Part shown: piece by piece, positions 39,947 to 48,679 of the stretch | Numbering within the stretch: position 1 is the stretch's first letter | Layout: the number at the start of each line of letters is the position of its first letter | Assembly: GCA_035707805.1 (NCBI GenBank) | Contig: DASSTS010000024.1 | Span: 62,001 to 126,000, forward strand | DNA length: 64,000 bases | Direction: 5' to 3' | DNA from: Castellaniella sp035707805 | Lineage (GTDB): Bacteria > Pseudomonadota > Gammaproteobacteria > Burkholderiales > Burkholderiaceae_B | Program-made: the position numbers and the translations under genes | Notes under the pieces: generated by a model | Told to the model about the DNA's origin: nothing | Seen by the model: only the letters and a program-made list of their open reading frames with translations | Database searches by the model: none

Positions 39947-40986
39947 GCCTGGACCTCGGCCCGGTCGGCCTCCGTGGTGAAGGCGTCGGCATAGAACATC
40001 GACAGGGGCAGGCCGCAGCGCTGCACGAAATCGCGCCGCGCGGACTCGACCATGGCGGGCGCGCCGCAGGCATAGACCTGGTGCCCGGACAGGTCGGGCA
40101 GGTCCGCCATGACGGCCTCGTGGACCCAGCCCGTGCGGCCCGTCCAGGCGTCTTCCGGCCGGGCCTCGGAGACCACCGGCACGAAGCGGAACCCCGGCAG
40201 CCGGGCCTCCCAGCCGCGCGCCAGCTCGGCCTGGTACAGGTCGCCCGGCCGGCGGCCGCCCCAGTACAGGACCGCGGGACGCTGGTCCCCGCGCGCCAGC
40301 ATGTCCTCGATCATGGCCTTGATCGGCGCAAAGCCGGTGCCACTGGCCAGGAACACGATGGGCAGGGCATCGTCGCGCAGAAAGAACGAGCCCAGCGGCC
40401 CCTCGATGCGCAGGATGTCGCGGGCCTTCAGGGGCGCGTCGCCGCCGCCGAAGACCCGGTCGGTCAGGAAGCCGCCGGGCTGATGGCGCAGGTGCAGCTG
40501 CACGCGATGATCGTCGGCCTGGGCGCAGGCCATGGAATAGCTGCGGCGACGCCCGTCTTTGAACAGGAAATCCAGGTACTGCCCGGGCTGGAAGCGGAAG
40601 GCCTCGGCCGAGGGCAGCTGCAGGGTGATTTCCATGACGTCGGCGGCCAGCGGCGTGAGGGCCTGGACGCGCACCGGCATCTTGCGCACCACGATGTCGC
40701 CGCGCATGCGGACTTCCTCGGCCTCGATCACGACGTCGGAGGTGGGCCGCGCCTGGCACAGCAGGGTGTAGCCCCGGGCGCGATCGGCGGCATCGAGGAT
40801 CCGGTCGGGCGCCGGGCCGGCCTCATAGCTGCCCGACACCACCCGCCCCCGGCACGTGGAGCACGTGCCGTTGCGGCAGCTGTAGGGCAGTATCATGCCG
40901 GCCTCCAGGGCCGCATCCAGGATGGTCTGTCCGGGCTCGACCGGGAAATCCCGACCCGCCGGCTGCACCGAGACCTTGAAACTCAT
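39943..40986 (-). CDS. 2Fe-2S ferredoxin / FAD-NAD(P)H reductase (CDP-6-deoxy-glucoseen reductase-like)
   Basis: A 347-residue fusion. The N-terminal plant-type ferredoxin domain has Cys37, Cys42, Cys45 and Cys77 (CRNGTCSTC then LLCQAR). The FAD-binding barrel follows (FQPGQYLDFLF, RRSYSMA near residues 140-165) and then the NAD(P)H domain (FLASGTGFAPIKAMIEDML, YACGAPAMVESARRDF). Such proteins pass electrons from NAD(P)H to a partner oxygenase or dehydratase. The overlapping downstream DadA-like gene makes that flavoprotein its likely partner; this is inference. Confidence 0.9.
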   Translation of the reverse strand: MSFKVSVQPAGRDFPVEPGQTILDAALEAGMILPYSCRNGTCSTCRGRVVSGSYEAGPAPDRILDAADRARGYTLLCQARPTSDVVIEAEEVRMRGDIVVRKMPVRVQALTPLAADVMEITLQLPSAEAFRFQPGQYLDFLFKDGRRRSYSMACAQADDHRVQLHLRHQPGGFLTDRVFGGGDAPLKARDILRIEGPLGSFFLRDDALPIVFLASGTGFAPIKAMIEDMLARGDQRPAVLYWGGRRPGDLYQAELARGWEARLPGFRFVPVVSEARPEDAWTGRTGWVHEAVMADLPDLSGHQVYACGAPAMVESARRDFVQRCGLPLSMFYADAFTTEADRAEVQA

Positions 40987-41095
40987 GACGGAATCCGAAA
41001 GAAACGTGGGCAAACCGACATTTTAGCCCGCCGGGGGATGCCGCCGGGCCGGCGGCCCGGACAGGCGCCGCCGTCCGCCGGCCCACGCCCGCCGA

Positions 41096-43405
41096 TCAGC
41101 CCGCCGCGCCCGACCAGAGGCTGGGCTGCTTGATCTTGACGTCCAGCAGCTTGCCCTTGCGGGCGCGCCGCCCCGCATACGCGGCCAGATCCTCGGGCGT
41201 CAGGACGAGCTCGGTGTCCCGGTTGCGGTAGACGCCCCGCAGCACCACGCCCGCCGGGCCGACGGCGGCCCACTGCGCCAGGCGGTCGCCCGCGTCCAGC
41301 CCCATCAGGATGGTGCCGCGGCCGCCGCCCGACAAGGTCTTGAGCTCGTCCAGCCCCACGACCAGGAACTTGCCCTTCTGGCTGAACAGGGCCACGGCCT
41401 GGTCGTCCGGCTTGAGCAGCAGGGGCTTGAGCAACGCGTCTCCCTTGTCCACCGTGACGAACTGCTTGCCGGCGTGCTGCCGCGTGGACAGATCGCGGGC
41501 CGCCGCGAGGAAACCGTAGCCGGAGGCCGTGCCCAGCAGCACGCGCTGGTCCGGCTGGGCGACGAACATGTGCGCGATCCGGCTGCCCGGCTCCAGGGCC
41601 AGCATCGAGGTGATCGGCTGCCCGTCGCCGCGCGCCGAGGGCAGTCCGGCCACCGGGACGCTGTAGCTGCGGCCGGTATTGGACAGCGCCTGCAGGTCCT
41701 GGGTGCTGCGGCATTCGGCGGCGTCGTACAGCGCGTCGCCCGCCTTGAATCCGAACTGCCCGGCGTCGTGGCCGTGGCCCTGGCGAACGCGCAGCCAGCC
41801 CTTCTGGGACATGACGACGGTGACCGGCTCGTCGAGGACCTGGGTTTCCAGGACGGCTCGGTCGGCCGCCTCGATCAGGGTGCGGCGCTCGTCGCCGTAC
41901 TGCTTGGCGTCGGACTCGATCTCGCGGATCATCAGGCGCCGGAATGCGTCGGGATTGTCCAGCAGATGCTGCAGGCCCTGCTGTTCCTCGCGTTTCTGGG
42001 CCAGTTCCTGTTCGATGCGGATGCCTTCCAGGCGCGCCAGCTGGCGCAGGCGCATCTCGAGGATGTCGTCGGCCTGGCGCTCGCTGAGGTCGAAGCGTTC
42101 CATCAGGGCCGCGCGCGGATCCTCGGCCTCGCGGATGGTGCGGATCACCTCGTCGACGTTCAGGTAGACGACGCTGCGGCCTTCCAGGATGTGGATCCGG
42201 TCCAGCACCTTGTCCAGGCGGTGGCGCGTGCGCCGCGTAATGGTCTGCGCGCGAAACGCCAGCCAGGATTCCAGGACCTGGCGCAGGCTGCGCTGCCCCG
42301 GCCGGCCGTCCGTGTCGATGCACACCAGGTTCAGGGGCACGTTGCCTTCCAGGCCCGTGCGCACCAGCAGCAGCTTGACGAACTCGTCGCGGTCGATGGC
42401 GCGGGACTTGGGCTCGAACACCAGGCGCACCGGCGCCTGCTTGCCGGACTCGTCGCGCACCGCGTCCAGCAGCCCCAGCACCAGGGCCTTGCCCTGCTGC
42501 TGTTCGGCCGACAGCGATTTCTTGCCGGCGCGCGGCTTGGGATTGGTCAGGTCCTCGATGGTCTCCAGGATCTTCTGGGTCGAGGTGCCCGGGGGCAGCT
42601 CGGTGACGACGAGCTGCCACTGGCCACGCGCCAGGTCCTCGAAATGCCAGCGCGCCCGCGCCTTGAGCGTGCCGCGGCCGCTGGCGTAGATCTGCGCGAT
42701 GTCCTCGGACGGGGAGATGATCTGGCCGCCGCCCGGAAAATCCGGTCCCGGCACCATGGCGTACAGGTCGGCATCGGGCAGCGAGGGCTTGCGCAGCAGC
42801 GCCACGCAGGCCTGGGCGATCTCGCGCAGGTTGTGCGAGGGGATTTCCGTCGCCATGCCCACCGCGATGCCGGAGGCGCCGTTCAGCAGCATCACCGGCA
42901 GCCGCGCCGGCAGGCAGACGGGCTCGTGCTGGCTGCCATCGTAGTTGGGAACGAAGTCGACCGTGCCCTCGTCCAGCTCGTCGAGCAGCAGGCGCGAGAA
43001 CGGCGTCAGGCGGGCTTCGGTGTAGCGCATGGCCGCGGCGTTGTCGCCGTCGCGCGAACCGAAATTGCCGTGGCCGTCGATCAGCGGATAGCGCAGCACG
43101 AAGTCCTGCGCCATGCGCACCATGGCGTCATAGGCCGCCTGGTCGCCATGCGGGTGGTATTTGCCCAGCACGTCGCCCACCACGCGGGCCGACTTGACCG
43201 GGCGCGACTGCGCCCCCAGCCCCATGGCGTCCATGGCGTAGAGGATGCGCCGCTGCACGGGCTTCTGGCCGTCGGAGACCTCCGGCAGCGCGCGGCCGCG
43301 GACCACGGACACGGCGTAGTCCAGATAGGCCTGCTCGGCATAGCGGGCCAGCACCAGGCCCTCGTCGTCCCCGGCCGTCAGCATGTCGGGTGTATTGGTA
43401 TCCAT
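41096..43405 (-). CDS. parC: DNA topoisomerase IV subunit A
   Basis: A 769-residue type IIA topoisomerase A subunit: breakage-reunion domain (about 1-480) with the catalytic Tyr128 in AAAMRYTEARL, and a C-terminal beta-pinwheel (about 490-769). The winged helix reads ARVVGDVLGKYHPHGD; the residues aligned to E. coli Ser80 and Glu84 are Gln89 and Asp93. Length and the ParC-type short C-terminal domain distinguish it from GyrA. It follows parE by 9 bases on the same strand. It decatenates replicated chromosomes. Confidence 0.95.
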   Translation of the reverse strand: MDTNTPDMLTAGDDEGLVLARYAEQAYLDYAVSVVRGRALPEVSDGQKPVQRRILYAMDAMGLGAQSRPVKSARVVGDVLGKYHPHGDQAAYDAMVRMAQDFVLRYPLIDGHGNFGSRDGDNAAAMRYTEARLTPFSRLLLDELDEGTVDFVPNYDGSQHEPVCLPARLPVMLLNGASGIAVGMATEIPSHNLREIAQACVALLRKPSLPDADLYAMVPGPDFPGGGQIISPSEDIAQIYASGRGTLKARARWHFEDLARGQWQLVVTELPPGTSTQKILETIEDLTNPKPRAGKKSLSAEQQQGKALVLGLLDAVRDESGKQAPVRLVFEPKSRAIDRDEFVKLLLVRTGLEGNVPLNLVCIDTDGRPGQRSLRQVLESWLAFRAQTITRRTRHRLDKVLDRIHILEGRSVVYLNVDEVIRTIREAEDPRAALMERFDLSERQADDILEMRLRQLARLEGIRIEQELAQKREEQQGLQHLLDNPDAFRRLMIREIESDAKQYGDERRTLIEAADRAVLETQVLDEPVTVVMSQKGWLRVRQGHGHDAGQFGFKAGDALYDAAECRSTQDLQALSNTGRSYSVPVAGLPSARGDGQPITSMLALEPGSRIAHMFVAQPDQRVLLGTASGYGFLAAARDLSTRQHAGKQFVTVDKGDALLKPLLLKPDDQAVALFSQKGKFLVVGLDELKTLSGGGRGTILMGLDAGDRLAQWAAVGPAGVVLRGVYRNRDTELVLTPEDLAAYAGRRARKGKLLDVKIKQPSLWSGAAG

Positions 43406-43414
43406 CTCGATTCC

Positions 43415-45376
43415 TTAAACGTCCACTTCGGCCAGATTGCCCTTGTCTTCCAGCCAGGCGCGCCGCTGGTTGGCCTCGCCGCGCGCCATCAGCATCTCGA
43501 ACAGGCGCATGGAGGCCGCCAGGCCCTCGTCGCCATGACGCACCTGCGACAGCCGGCGCGTGTCCGGATTCAGCGTCGTGTCCCAGAGGTGCTCGGCATT
43601 CATCTCACCCAGGCCCTTGAAACGGCTGATGCGCCAGGCGCCCTCGCGCAGGCCCTCGCCGCGCAGTTTTTCCTGCACCGAGTTCAGTTCGTCCTGGTCC
43701 AGGCAGTAGAGCTTGCGGGCCGGGCGCTTGCCGGCCGCGGGCACGTCCACGCGAAACAGCGGCGGGCGGGCGACGTAGACGTGGCCCGCCTCGATCAGGC
43801 GAGGGAAATGGCGCAGGAACAAGGTGAGCAGCAGCACCTGGATGTGGGCGCCGTCGACGTCCGCGTCCGACAGGATGCAGATGCGCCCGTAGCGCAGCCC
43901 CGACAGGTCCACGTCCTGGCCCGGCGCATGGGGATCCACGCCGATCGCCACGGAAATGTCGTGGATCTCGTTGTTGGCGAACAGCCGGTCGCGCTCGACC
44001 TCCCAGGCGTTCAGGATCTTGCCGCGCAGCGGCAGGATCGCCTGGAATTCCTTGTCGCGGCCCATCTTCGCGGACCCGCCCGCCGAATCGCCCTCGACCA
44101 GGAAGACCTCCGTGCGCGAGACGTCCGACGATTCGCAGTCCGTCAGCTTGCCGGGCAGCACCGCCACCCCCGATCCCTTGCGCTTTTCGACCTTGCGGGC
44201 GGCGCGCGAGCGGGCCTGGGCCTGGCCGATCGCCAGTTCCGCCAGGCGCTTGCCGTATTCCACGTTGGCGTGCAGCCAGAGCTCCAGGGCGTTGCGCAGA
44301 TAGCCGCCCACCAGGCGCACGGCATCGCGGCTGTTCAGGCGTTCCTTGATCTGGCCCTGGAACTGCGGATCCAGCACCTTGGCCGACAGGATGAAGCTGG
44401 CGCGCGCGAACACGTCCTCCGGCAGCAGGCGGATGCCCTTGGGCAGCAGGTTGTGCAGCTCGGCAAAGGACTTGACGGCGTTGAACAGGCCCTCGCGCAG
44501 GCCCGACTCGTGCGTGCCGCCCGCGGGGGTGGCGATCAGGTTGACGTAGGATTCGCGCACCACCGGCCCTTCCTCGGTCCAGGCCACGACCCAATGGGCG
44601 CCCTCGCCCGCGGCGTACTGCTCGTCGTCGTCCCCGGCGTATTGCTGGCCCGCGAACACCGGCACCAGGATCGGCGTGTCCCCCAGCGCCTCGGACAAGT
44701 AGCCCTTGAGGCCGTCCTCGTAGTGCCATTCGCGCTGCTGGCCGGACTTTTCGAGGCTGAGGGTCACGCGCGTGCCCGGCAGCAGGACGGCCTTGCTGCG
44801 CAAGGCGTGCTCGAGCTCGCCCAGCGGCACCTGGGCATGGTCGAAATACCGGGGATCCGGCCAGGCGCGCACGCGGGTGCCCGAGCGCCGCCGACCCACC
44901 GTGCCCACCTGCGCCAGCGGCTCGATCACCGCGCCGTCGGCGAAGACGATGCGGTATTCGCCGCCGTCGCGCCAGACCGTGACCTCGAGCCGCGTGGACA
45001 GGGCGTTGGTGACCGACACCCCCACCCCGTGCAGGCCGCCGGAAAAGGCGTAGGCGCCGCCGTCGGCCTTGTTGAATTTCCCGCCCGCGTGCAGGCGGGT
45101 GAAGACCAGTTCCACGACGGGGGCGTGTTCCTCGGGGTGCTCGCCCACGGGGATGCCGCGGCCGTCGTCCTCGACCGACAGGCTGCCGTCGTCATGCAGG
45201 GTCACGGCGATGCGCTGGCCGAAGCCCGCCAGGGCCTCGTCGGCCGCGTTGTCGATGACCTCCTGGATGATGTGCAGCGGGTTGTCGGTGCGCGTGTACA
45301 TGCCCGGGCGCTGGCGCACGGGCTCGAGCCCTTTCAGGACCCGAATCGAGGATTCGTCGTAGCGTGCTGTGTTCAC
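43415..45376 (-). CDS. parE: DNA topoisomerase IV subunit B
   Basis: A 653-residue GHKL ATPase subunit: VIDNAADEALAGFG and DDGRGIPVGEHPEE in the ATP site, GGLHGVGVSVTNALS lid, the transducer domain, and the TOPRIM region with EVFLVEGDSAGGSAKMGRDKEFQAILPLRGK and ILSDADVDGAHI, where the metal-binding Glu and Asp residues are intact. The start is GTG at 45376. It is divergent from trxA with a 155-base gap that carries AT-rich promoter-like DNA but no box pair I can name with confidence. Confidence 0.95.
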   Translation of the reverse strand: MNTARYDESSIRVLKGLEPVRQRPGMYTRTDNPLHIIQEVIDNAADEALAGFGQRIAVTLHDDGSLSVEDDGRGIPVGEHPEEHAPVVELVFTRLHAGGKFNKADGGAYAFSGGLHGVGVSVTNALSTRLEVTVWRDGGEYRIVFADGAVIEPLAQVGTVGRRRSGTRVRAWPDPRYFDHAQVPLGELEHALRSKAVLLPGTRVTLSLEKSGQQREWHYEDGLKGYLSEALGDTPILVPVFAGQQYAGDDDEQYAAGEGAHWVVAWTEEGPVVRESYVNLIATPAGGTHESGLREGLFNAVKSFAELHNLLPKGIRLLPEDVFARASFILSAKVLDPQFQGQIKERLNSRDAVRLVGGYLRNALELWLHANVEYGKRLAELAIGQAQARSRAARKVEKRKGSGVAVLPGKLTDCESSDVSRTEVFLVEGDSAGGSAKMGRDKEFQAILPLRGKILNAWEVERDRLFANNEIHDISVAIGVDPHAPGQDVDLSGLRYGRICILSDADVDGAHIQVLLLTLFLRHFPRLIEAGHVYVARPPLFRVDVPAAGKRPARKLYCLDQDELNSVQEKLRGEGLREGAWRISRFKGLGEMNAEHLWDTTLNPDTRRLSQVRHGDEGLAASMRLFEMLMARGEANQRRAWLEDKGNLAEVDV

Positions 45377-45531
45377 TGTGCTGTCCGTTGTCGGCGATCA
45401 AAAAGACCACCATTTTACGGAGATAATGGTATGCTTAGCGACATCGGGCCCAACGCGCCCTGCTGCGCGACGGTATTTCATCCGGCCCCTTGCCTTCCCA
45501 TTCCTAGCATTTGCGCACACTACCGCATACC

Positions 45532-45858
45532 ATGAGCGACTCCATCAAGCACGTAAGCGATGCGTCCTTCCAAGTCGACGTGCTCCAATCCCAAGTTCCC
45601 GTCCTGGTCGACTACTGGGCAGAATGGTGCGGCCCCTGCAAAATGGTGGCCCCCCTGCTCGACGAGGCCGCAGCCAAATACCAGGGCCGCGTCACGATCG
45701 CCAAGCTGAACGTCGACGAGAACCCCGACAGCGCCGCCAAATACGGCATCCGCGGCATCCCGACGCTGATGCTGTTCAAGGACGGCAAGGTCGCGACCAC
45801 CAAGGTCGGCGCCCTGTCCCGCGCCCAGCTGCAGGCCTTCCTCGACGAAGCCCTCTGA
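45532..45858 (+). CDS. trxA: Thioredoxin 1
   Basis: A 108-residue thioredoxin with the active site WCGPC (Cys33, Cys36), the cis-Pro loop RGIPTLMLFKDG and the usual length. It reduces cytoplasmic disulfides and is kept reduced by TrxB. The start at 45532 gives MSDSIKHVSD, the common N-terminus; a frame start at 45511 adds seven residues without a ribosome site. It is followed by rho after 97 bases, an arrangement common in betaproteobacteria. Confidence 0.96.
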   Translation: MSDSIKHVSDASFQVDVLQSQVPVLVDYWAEWCGPCKMVAPLLDEAAAKYQGRVTIAKLNVDENPDSAAKYGIRGIPTLMLFKDGKVATTKVGALSRAQLQAFLDEAL

Positions 45859-45955
45859 TTCCCTTTCATCCACAGTGATCCCGTCAGGACGCTAGCGCGC
45901 GGGCCCGCTCAGGGCCCGCCCACGATCCCACGATTCCTTCTTTCCTCCCTTCCCC

Positions 45956-47212
45956 ATGCATCTGAACGAACTCAAAGCGCAGCACGTGTCGCAGCTGCTC
46001 GACATGGCCGCCGGTCTCGAGATCGACAACGCCAGCCGGCTGCGCAAACAGGAATTGATGTTCGCCATCATGAAGCGGCGCGCCAAACAGGGCGAGCAGA
46101 TCTTCGGCGACGGTGTCCTGGAAGTGCTGCCCGACGGGTTCGGCTTCCTGCGCTCGCCCGACACGTCCTATCTGGCGAGCACCGACGACATCTACATCTC
46201 GCCCTCGCAGATCCGGCGTTTCAACCTGCACACCGGCGACTCCATCGAGGGCGAGGTCCGCGTTCCCAAGGACGGCGAACGCTACTTTGCGCTGGTGAAG
46301 GTCGACAAGGTCAACGGCATGCAGCCGGAAGCCATCAAGCACCGGATCATGTTCGAGAACCTGACGCCGCTGCACCCGGACGAGCCGATGGTCCTGGAGC
46401 GCGACATCAAGAGCAAGGAAAACATCACCGGCCGCATCATGGACATCTTTGCCCCCATCGGCAAGGGCCAGCGCGCGCTGGTGGTCGCCAGCCCCAAATC
46501 CGGCAAGACCGTGATCATGCAGCACATCGCGCATGCCATCACGACCAACTATCCCGATGCGGTGATGATCGTGCTGCTGGTGGACGAGCGGCCCGAAGAA
46601 GTCACGGAAATGCAGCGCACCGTGCGCGGCGAGGTCGTGGCCTCGACCTTCGACGAGCCGGCCACCCGCCACGTGCAGGTCGCCGAGATGGTCATCGAAA
46701 AGGCCAAGCGCCTGGTCGAGCTGAAAAAAGACGTGGTCATCCTGCTGGACTCGATCACCCGCCTGGCGCGCGCCTACAACACCGTGGTGCCCGCCTCGGG
46801 CAAGGTCCTGACCGGCGGCGTGGACGCCAACGCGCTGCAGCGCCCCAAGCGGTTCTTCGGCGCCGCGCGCAACCTCGAGGAAGGCGGCTCGCTGACCATC
46901 ATCGGCACGGCCCTGATCGAGACCGGCAGCCGCATGGACGAGGTCATCTACGAAGAATTCAAGGGTACCGGCAACTCCGAAGTGCACCTCGAACGGCGAC
47001 TGGCCGAAAAGCGCATCTATCCGGCCATCAACCTGAACAAATCCGGCACGCGTCGCGAAGAGCTCCTGATCAAGCCCGAACTTTTACAAAAGGTCTGGGT
47101 GCTGCGCAAATTCATCCACGACATGGATGAGGTCGAAGCCATGGAATTCATCCTGGACAAAATCCGGGCCACCAAAAACAACGCCGAATTTTTTGACATG
47201 ATGAAGAAATAA
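45956..47212 (+). CDS. rho: Transcription termination factor Rho
   Basis: A 418-residue Rho: N-terminal helix bundle (MHLNELKAQHVSQLLDMA), RNA-binding cold-shock-like domain (about 50-125, GFGFLRSPDTSYLASTDDIYIS), and the RecA-type motor with P-loop ASPKSGKT (about 178-185), Walker B VVILLDSITRLARAYN and the R-loop KSGTRREELL. It forms the hexameric RNA translocase that ends transcription. The 97-base leader from trxA is pyrimidine-rich (runs of C and T), as expected where Rho autoregulates by attenuation. Confidence 0.97.
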   Translation: MHLNELKAQHVSQLLDMAAGLEIDNASRLRKQELMFAIMKRRAKQGEQIFGDGVLEVLPDGFGFLRSPDTSYLASTDDIYISPSQIRRFNLHTGDSIEGEVRVPKDGERYFALVKVDKVNGMQPEAIKHRIMFENLTPLHPDEPMVLERDIKSKENITGRIMDIFAPIGKGQRALVVASPKSGKTVIMQHIAHAITTNYPDAVMIVLLVDERPEEVTEMQRTVRGEVVASTFDEPATRHVQVAEMVIEKAKRLVELKKDVVILLDSITRLARAYNTVVPASGKVLTGGVDANALQRPKRFFGAARNLEEGGSLTIIGTALIETGSRMDEVIYEEFKGTGNSEVHLERRLAEKRIYPAINLNKSGTRREELLIKPELLQKVWVLRKFIHDMDEVEAMEFILDKIRATKNNAEFFDMMKK

Positions 47213-47225
47213 GCGAGCACCTTAC

Positions 47226-48569
47226 ATGAGTCTTCCTTCCGTCGAACAATTTCTATCCCAACTGCAGGCACGCGACCCTCATCAGCCCGAATTCATGCAG
47301 GCCGTCAAAGAAGTCATGCACAGCCTGTGGCCCTTCATCCAGCAGAACCCGCGCTACGCCAGCCAGGCCCTGCTCGAGCGCATCGTCGAACCGGAACGCG
47401 CCATCCAGTTCCGCATCTGCTGGATGGATGACACGGGCCGCACCCGCGTCAACCGCGGCTTTCGCATCCAGCACAGCTCGGCCATCGGTCCCTACAAGGG
47501 CGGCATGCGCTTCCACCCCTCGGTGAACCTGTCCATCCTGAAATTCCTGGCCTTCGAGCAGACCTTCAAGAACGCGCTGACGACCCTGCCCATGGGCAGC
47601 GGCAAGGGCGGTTCCGACTTCGACCCCAAGGGCAAGTCCGACGCCGAAGTCATGCGTTTCTGCCAGGCCCTGATGACCGAACTGTACCGCCACCTGGGCC
47701 CGGACACGGATGTGCCGGCCGGCGACATCGGCGTGGGCGCCCGCGAGGTCGGCTTCATGGCCGGCATGATGAAGAAATTGTCCAACCAGACGGGAAGCGT
47801 GTTCACCGGCAAGGGCCTGACTTTCGGCGGCAGCCTGATCCGCCCCGAAGCCACCGGCTACGGCACCGTCTATTTCGCGGAAGAAATGCTGCGGCACGCC
47901 GGCCAGTCGCTGGAAGGCTATACCGTCGCGGTCTCGGGCTCGGGCAATGTGGCGCAGTACGCCATCGAAAAATGCATGCAGCTGGGCGCGCGCGTGATCA
48001 CGGTGTCCGACTCGCGCGGCTGCATCGTCGATCCGGCCGGCTTCACCCCGGAAAAGCTGGCGGCCCTGATCGAGCTGAAGAACGAAAAGCGCGGCTGCAT
48101 CGAGGAATACGCCAAGCAGTTCGGCCTGAGCTTCGAGGCCGGCAAGCGTCCCTGGCACGTGCCGGTGGACGTGGCCCTGCCGTGCGCGACGCAAAACGAA
48201 CTGGAAATCGACGACGCCCGCACGCTGATCGCCAACGGCGTGCGCTGCGTGGCCGAAGGCGCGAACATGCCCTCCAGCATCGAGGCGGCGGAAGCCTTCA
48301 TCGCGGCGGGCGTGCTGTATGCGCCGGGCAAGGCCAGCAATGCCGGCGGCGTGGCGGTGTCCGGTCTCGAAATGAGCCAGAACGCCCAACGCCTGCACTG
48401 GACGCGCGAGGAAGTCGACGCCAAGCTGCACGCCATCATGCGCGACATCCACCAGAACTGCGTGCGCTACGGCAGCGACGACAGCGGCAAGGTGAACTAC
48501 CTGAACGGCGCCAACATCGCCGGCTTCGTCAAGGTGGCCGACGCCATGCTGGCCCAAGGGGTGTACTGA
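47226..48569 (+). CDS. gdhA: NADP-specific glutamate dehydrogenase
   Basis: A 447-residue enzyme of the GdhA type: RVNRGFRIQHSSAIGPYKGGMRFHPSVNLSILKFLAFEQTFKNALTTLPMGSGKGGSDFDPKGKSD holds the substrate lysines and glycine-rich loop, and VAVSGSGNVAQYAIEKCMQLGARVITVSDSRG the NADP Rossmann fold. It interconverts 2-oxoglutarate plus ammonia and glutamate, here in the assimilatory direction. The gene starts 13 bases after rho, so it may be partly co-transcribed. A bidirectional terminator follows. Confidence 0.96.
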   Translation: MSLPSVEQFLSQLQARDPHQPEFMQAVKEVMHSLWPFIQQNPRYASQALLERIVEPERAIQFRICWMDDTGRTRVNRGFRIQHSSAIGPYKGGMRFHPSVNLSILKFLAFEQTFKNALTTLPMGSGKGGSDFDPKGKSDAEVMRFCQALMTELYRHLGPDTDVPAGDIGVGAREVGFMAGMMKKLSNQTGSVFTGKGLTFGGSLIRPEATGYGTVYFAEEMLRHAGQSLEGYTVAVSGSGNVAQYAIEKCMQLGARVITVSDSRGCIVDPAGFTPEKLAALIELKNEKRGCIEEYAKQFGLSFEAGKRPWHVPVDVALPCATQNELEIDDARTLIANGVRCVAEGANMPSSIEAAEAFIAAGVLYAPGKASNAGGVAVSGLEMSQNAQRLHWTREEVDAKLHAIMRDIHQNCVRYGSDDSGKVNYLNGANIAGFVKVADAMLAQGVY

Positions 48570-48600
48570 TGCCTTCCACACCGATGTCCCGGCATCCGTG

Positions 48601-48627
48601 AAAAAAGCTCCCTCGGGAGCTTTTTTC
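48601..48627 (+). terminator. Bidirectional terminator between gdhA and yhdP
   Basis: AAAAAAGCTCCC, TC, GGGAGCTTTTTT: a perfect stem flanked by A and T runs, so it works for gdhA and for the convergent yhdP gene. Confidence 0.9.
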
Positions 48628-48679
48628 ATGCCCGCGCCCTGCGGTGCGCCAGCCCGTCCGGCCAGGGCTTGCGGTCGGG

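Noticed and set aside
41474..45535. Open frame of about 1350 codons antisense to parC/parE
   Set aside because: parC and parE are unmistakable on the other strand. The antisense product has no plausible fold.
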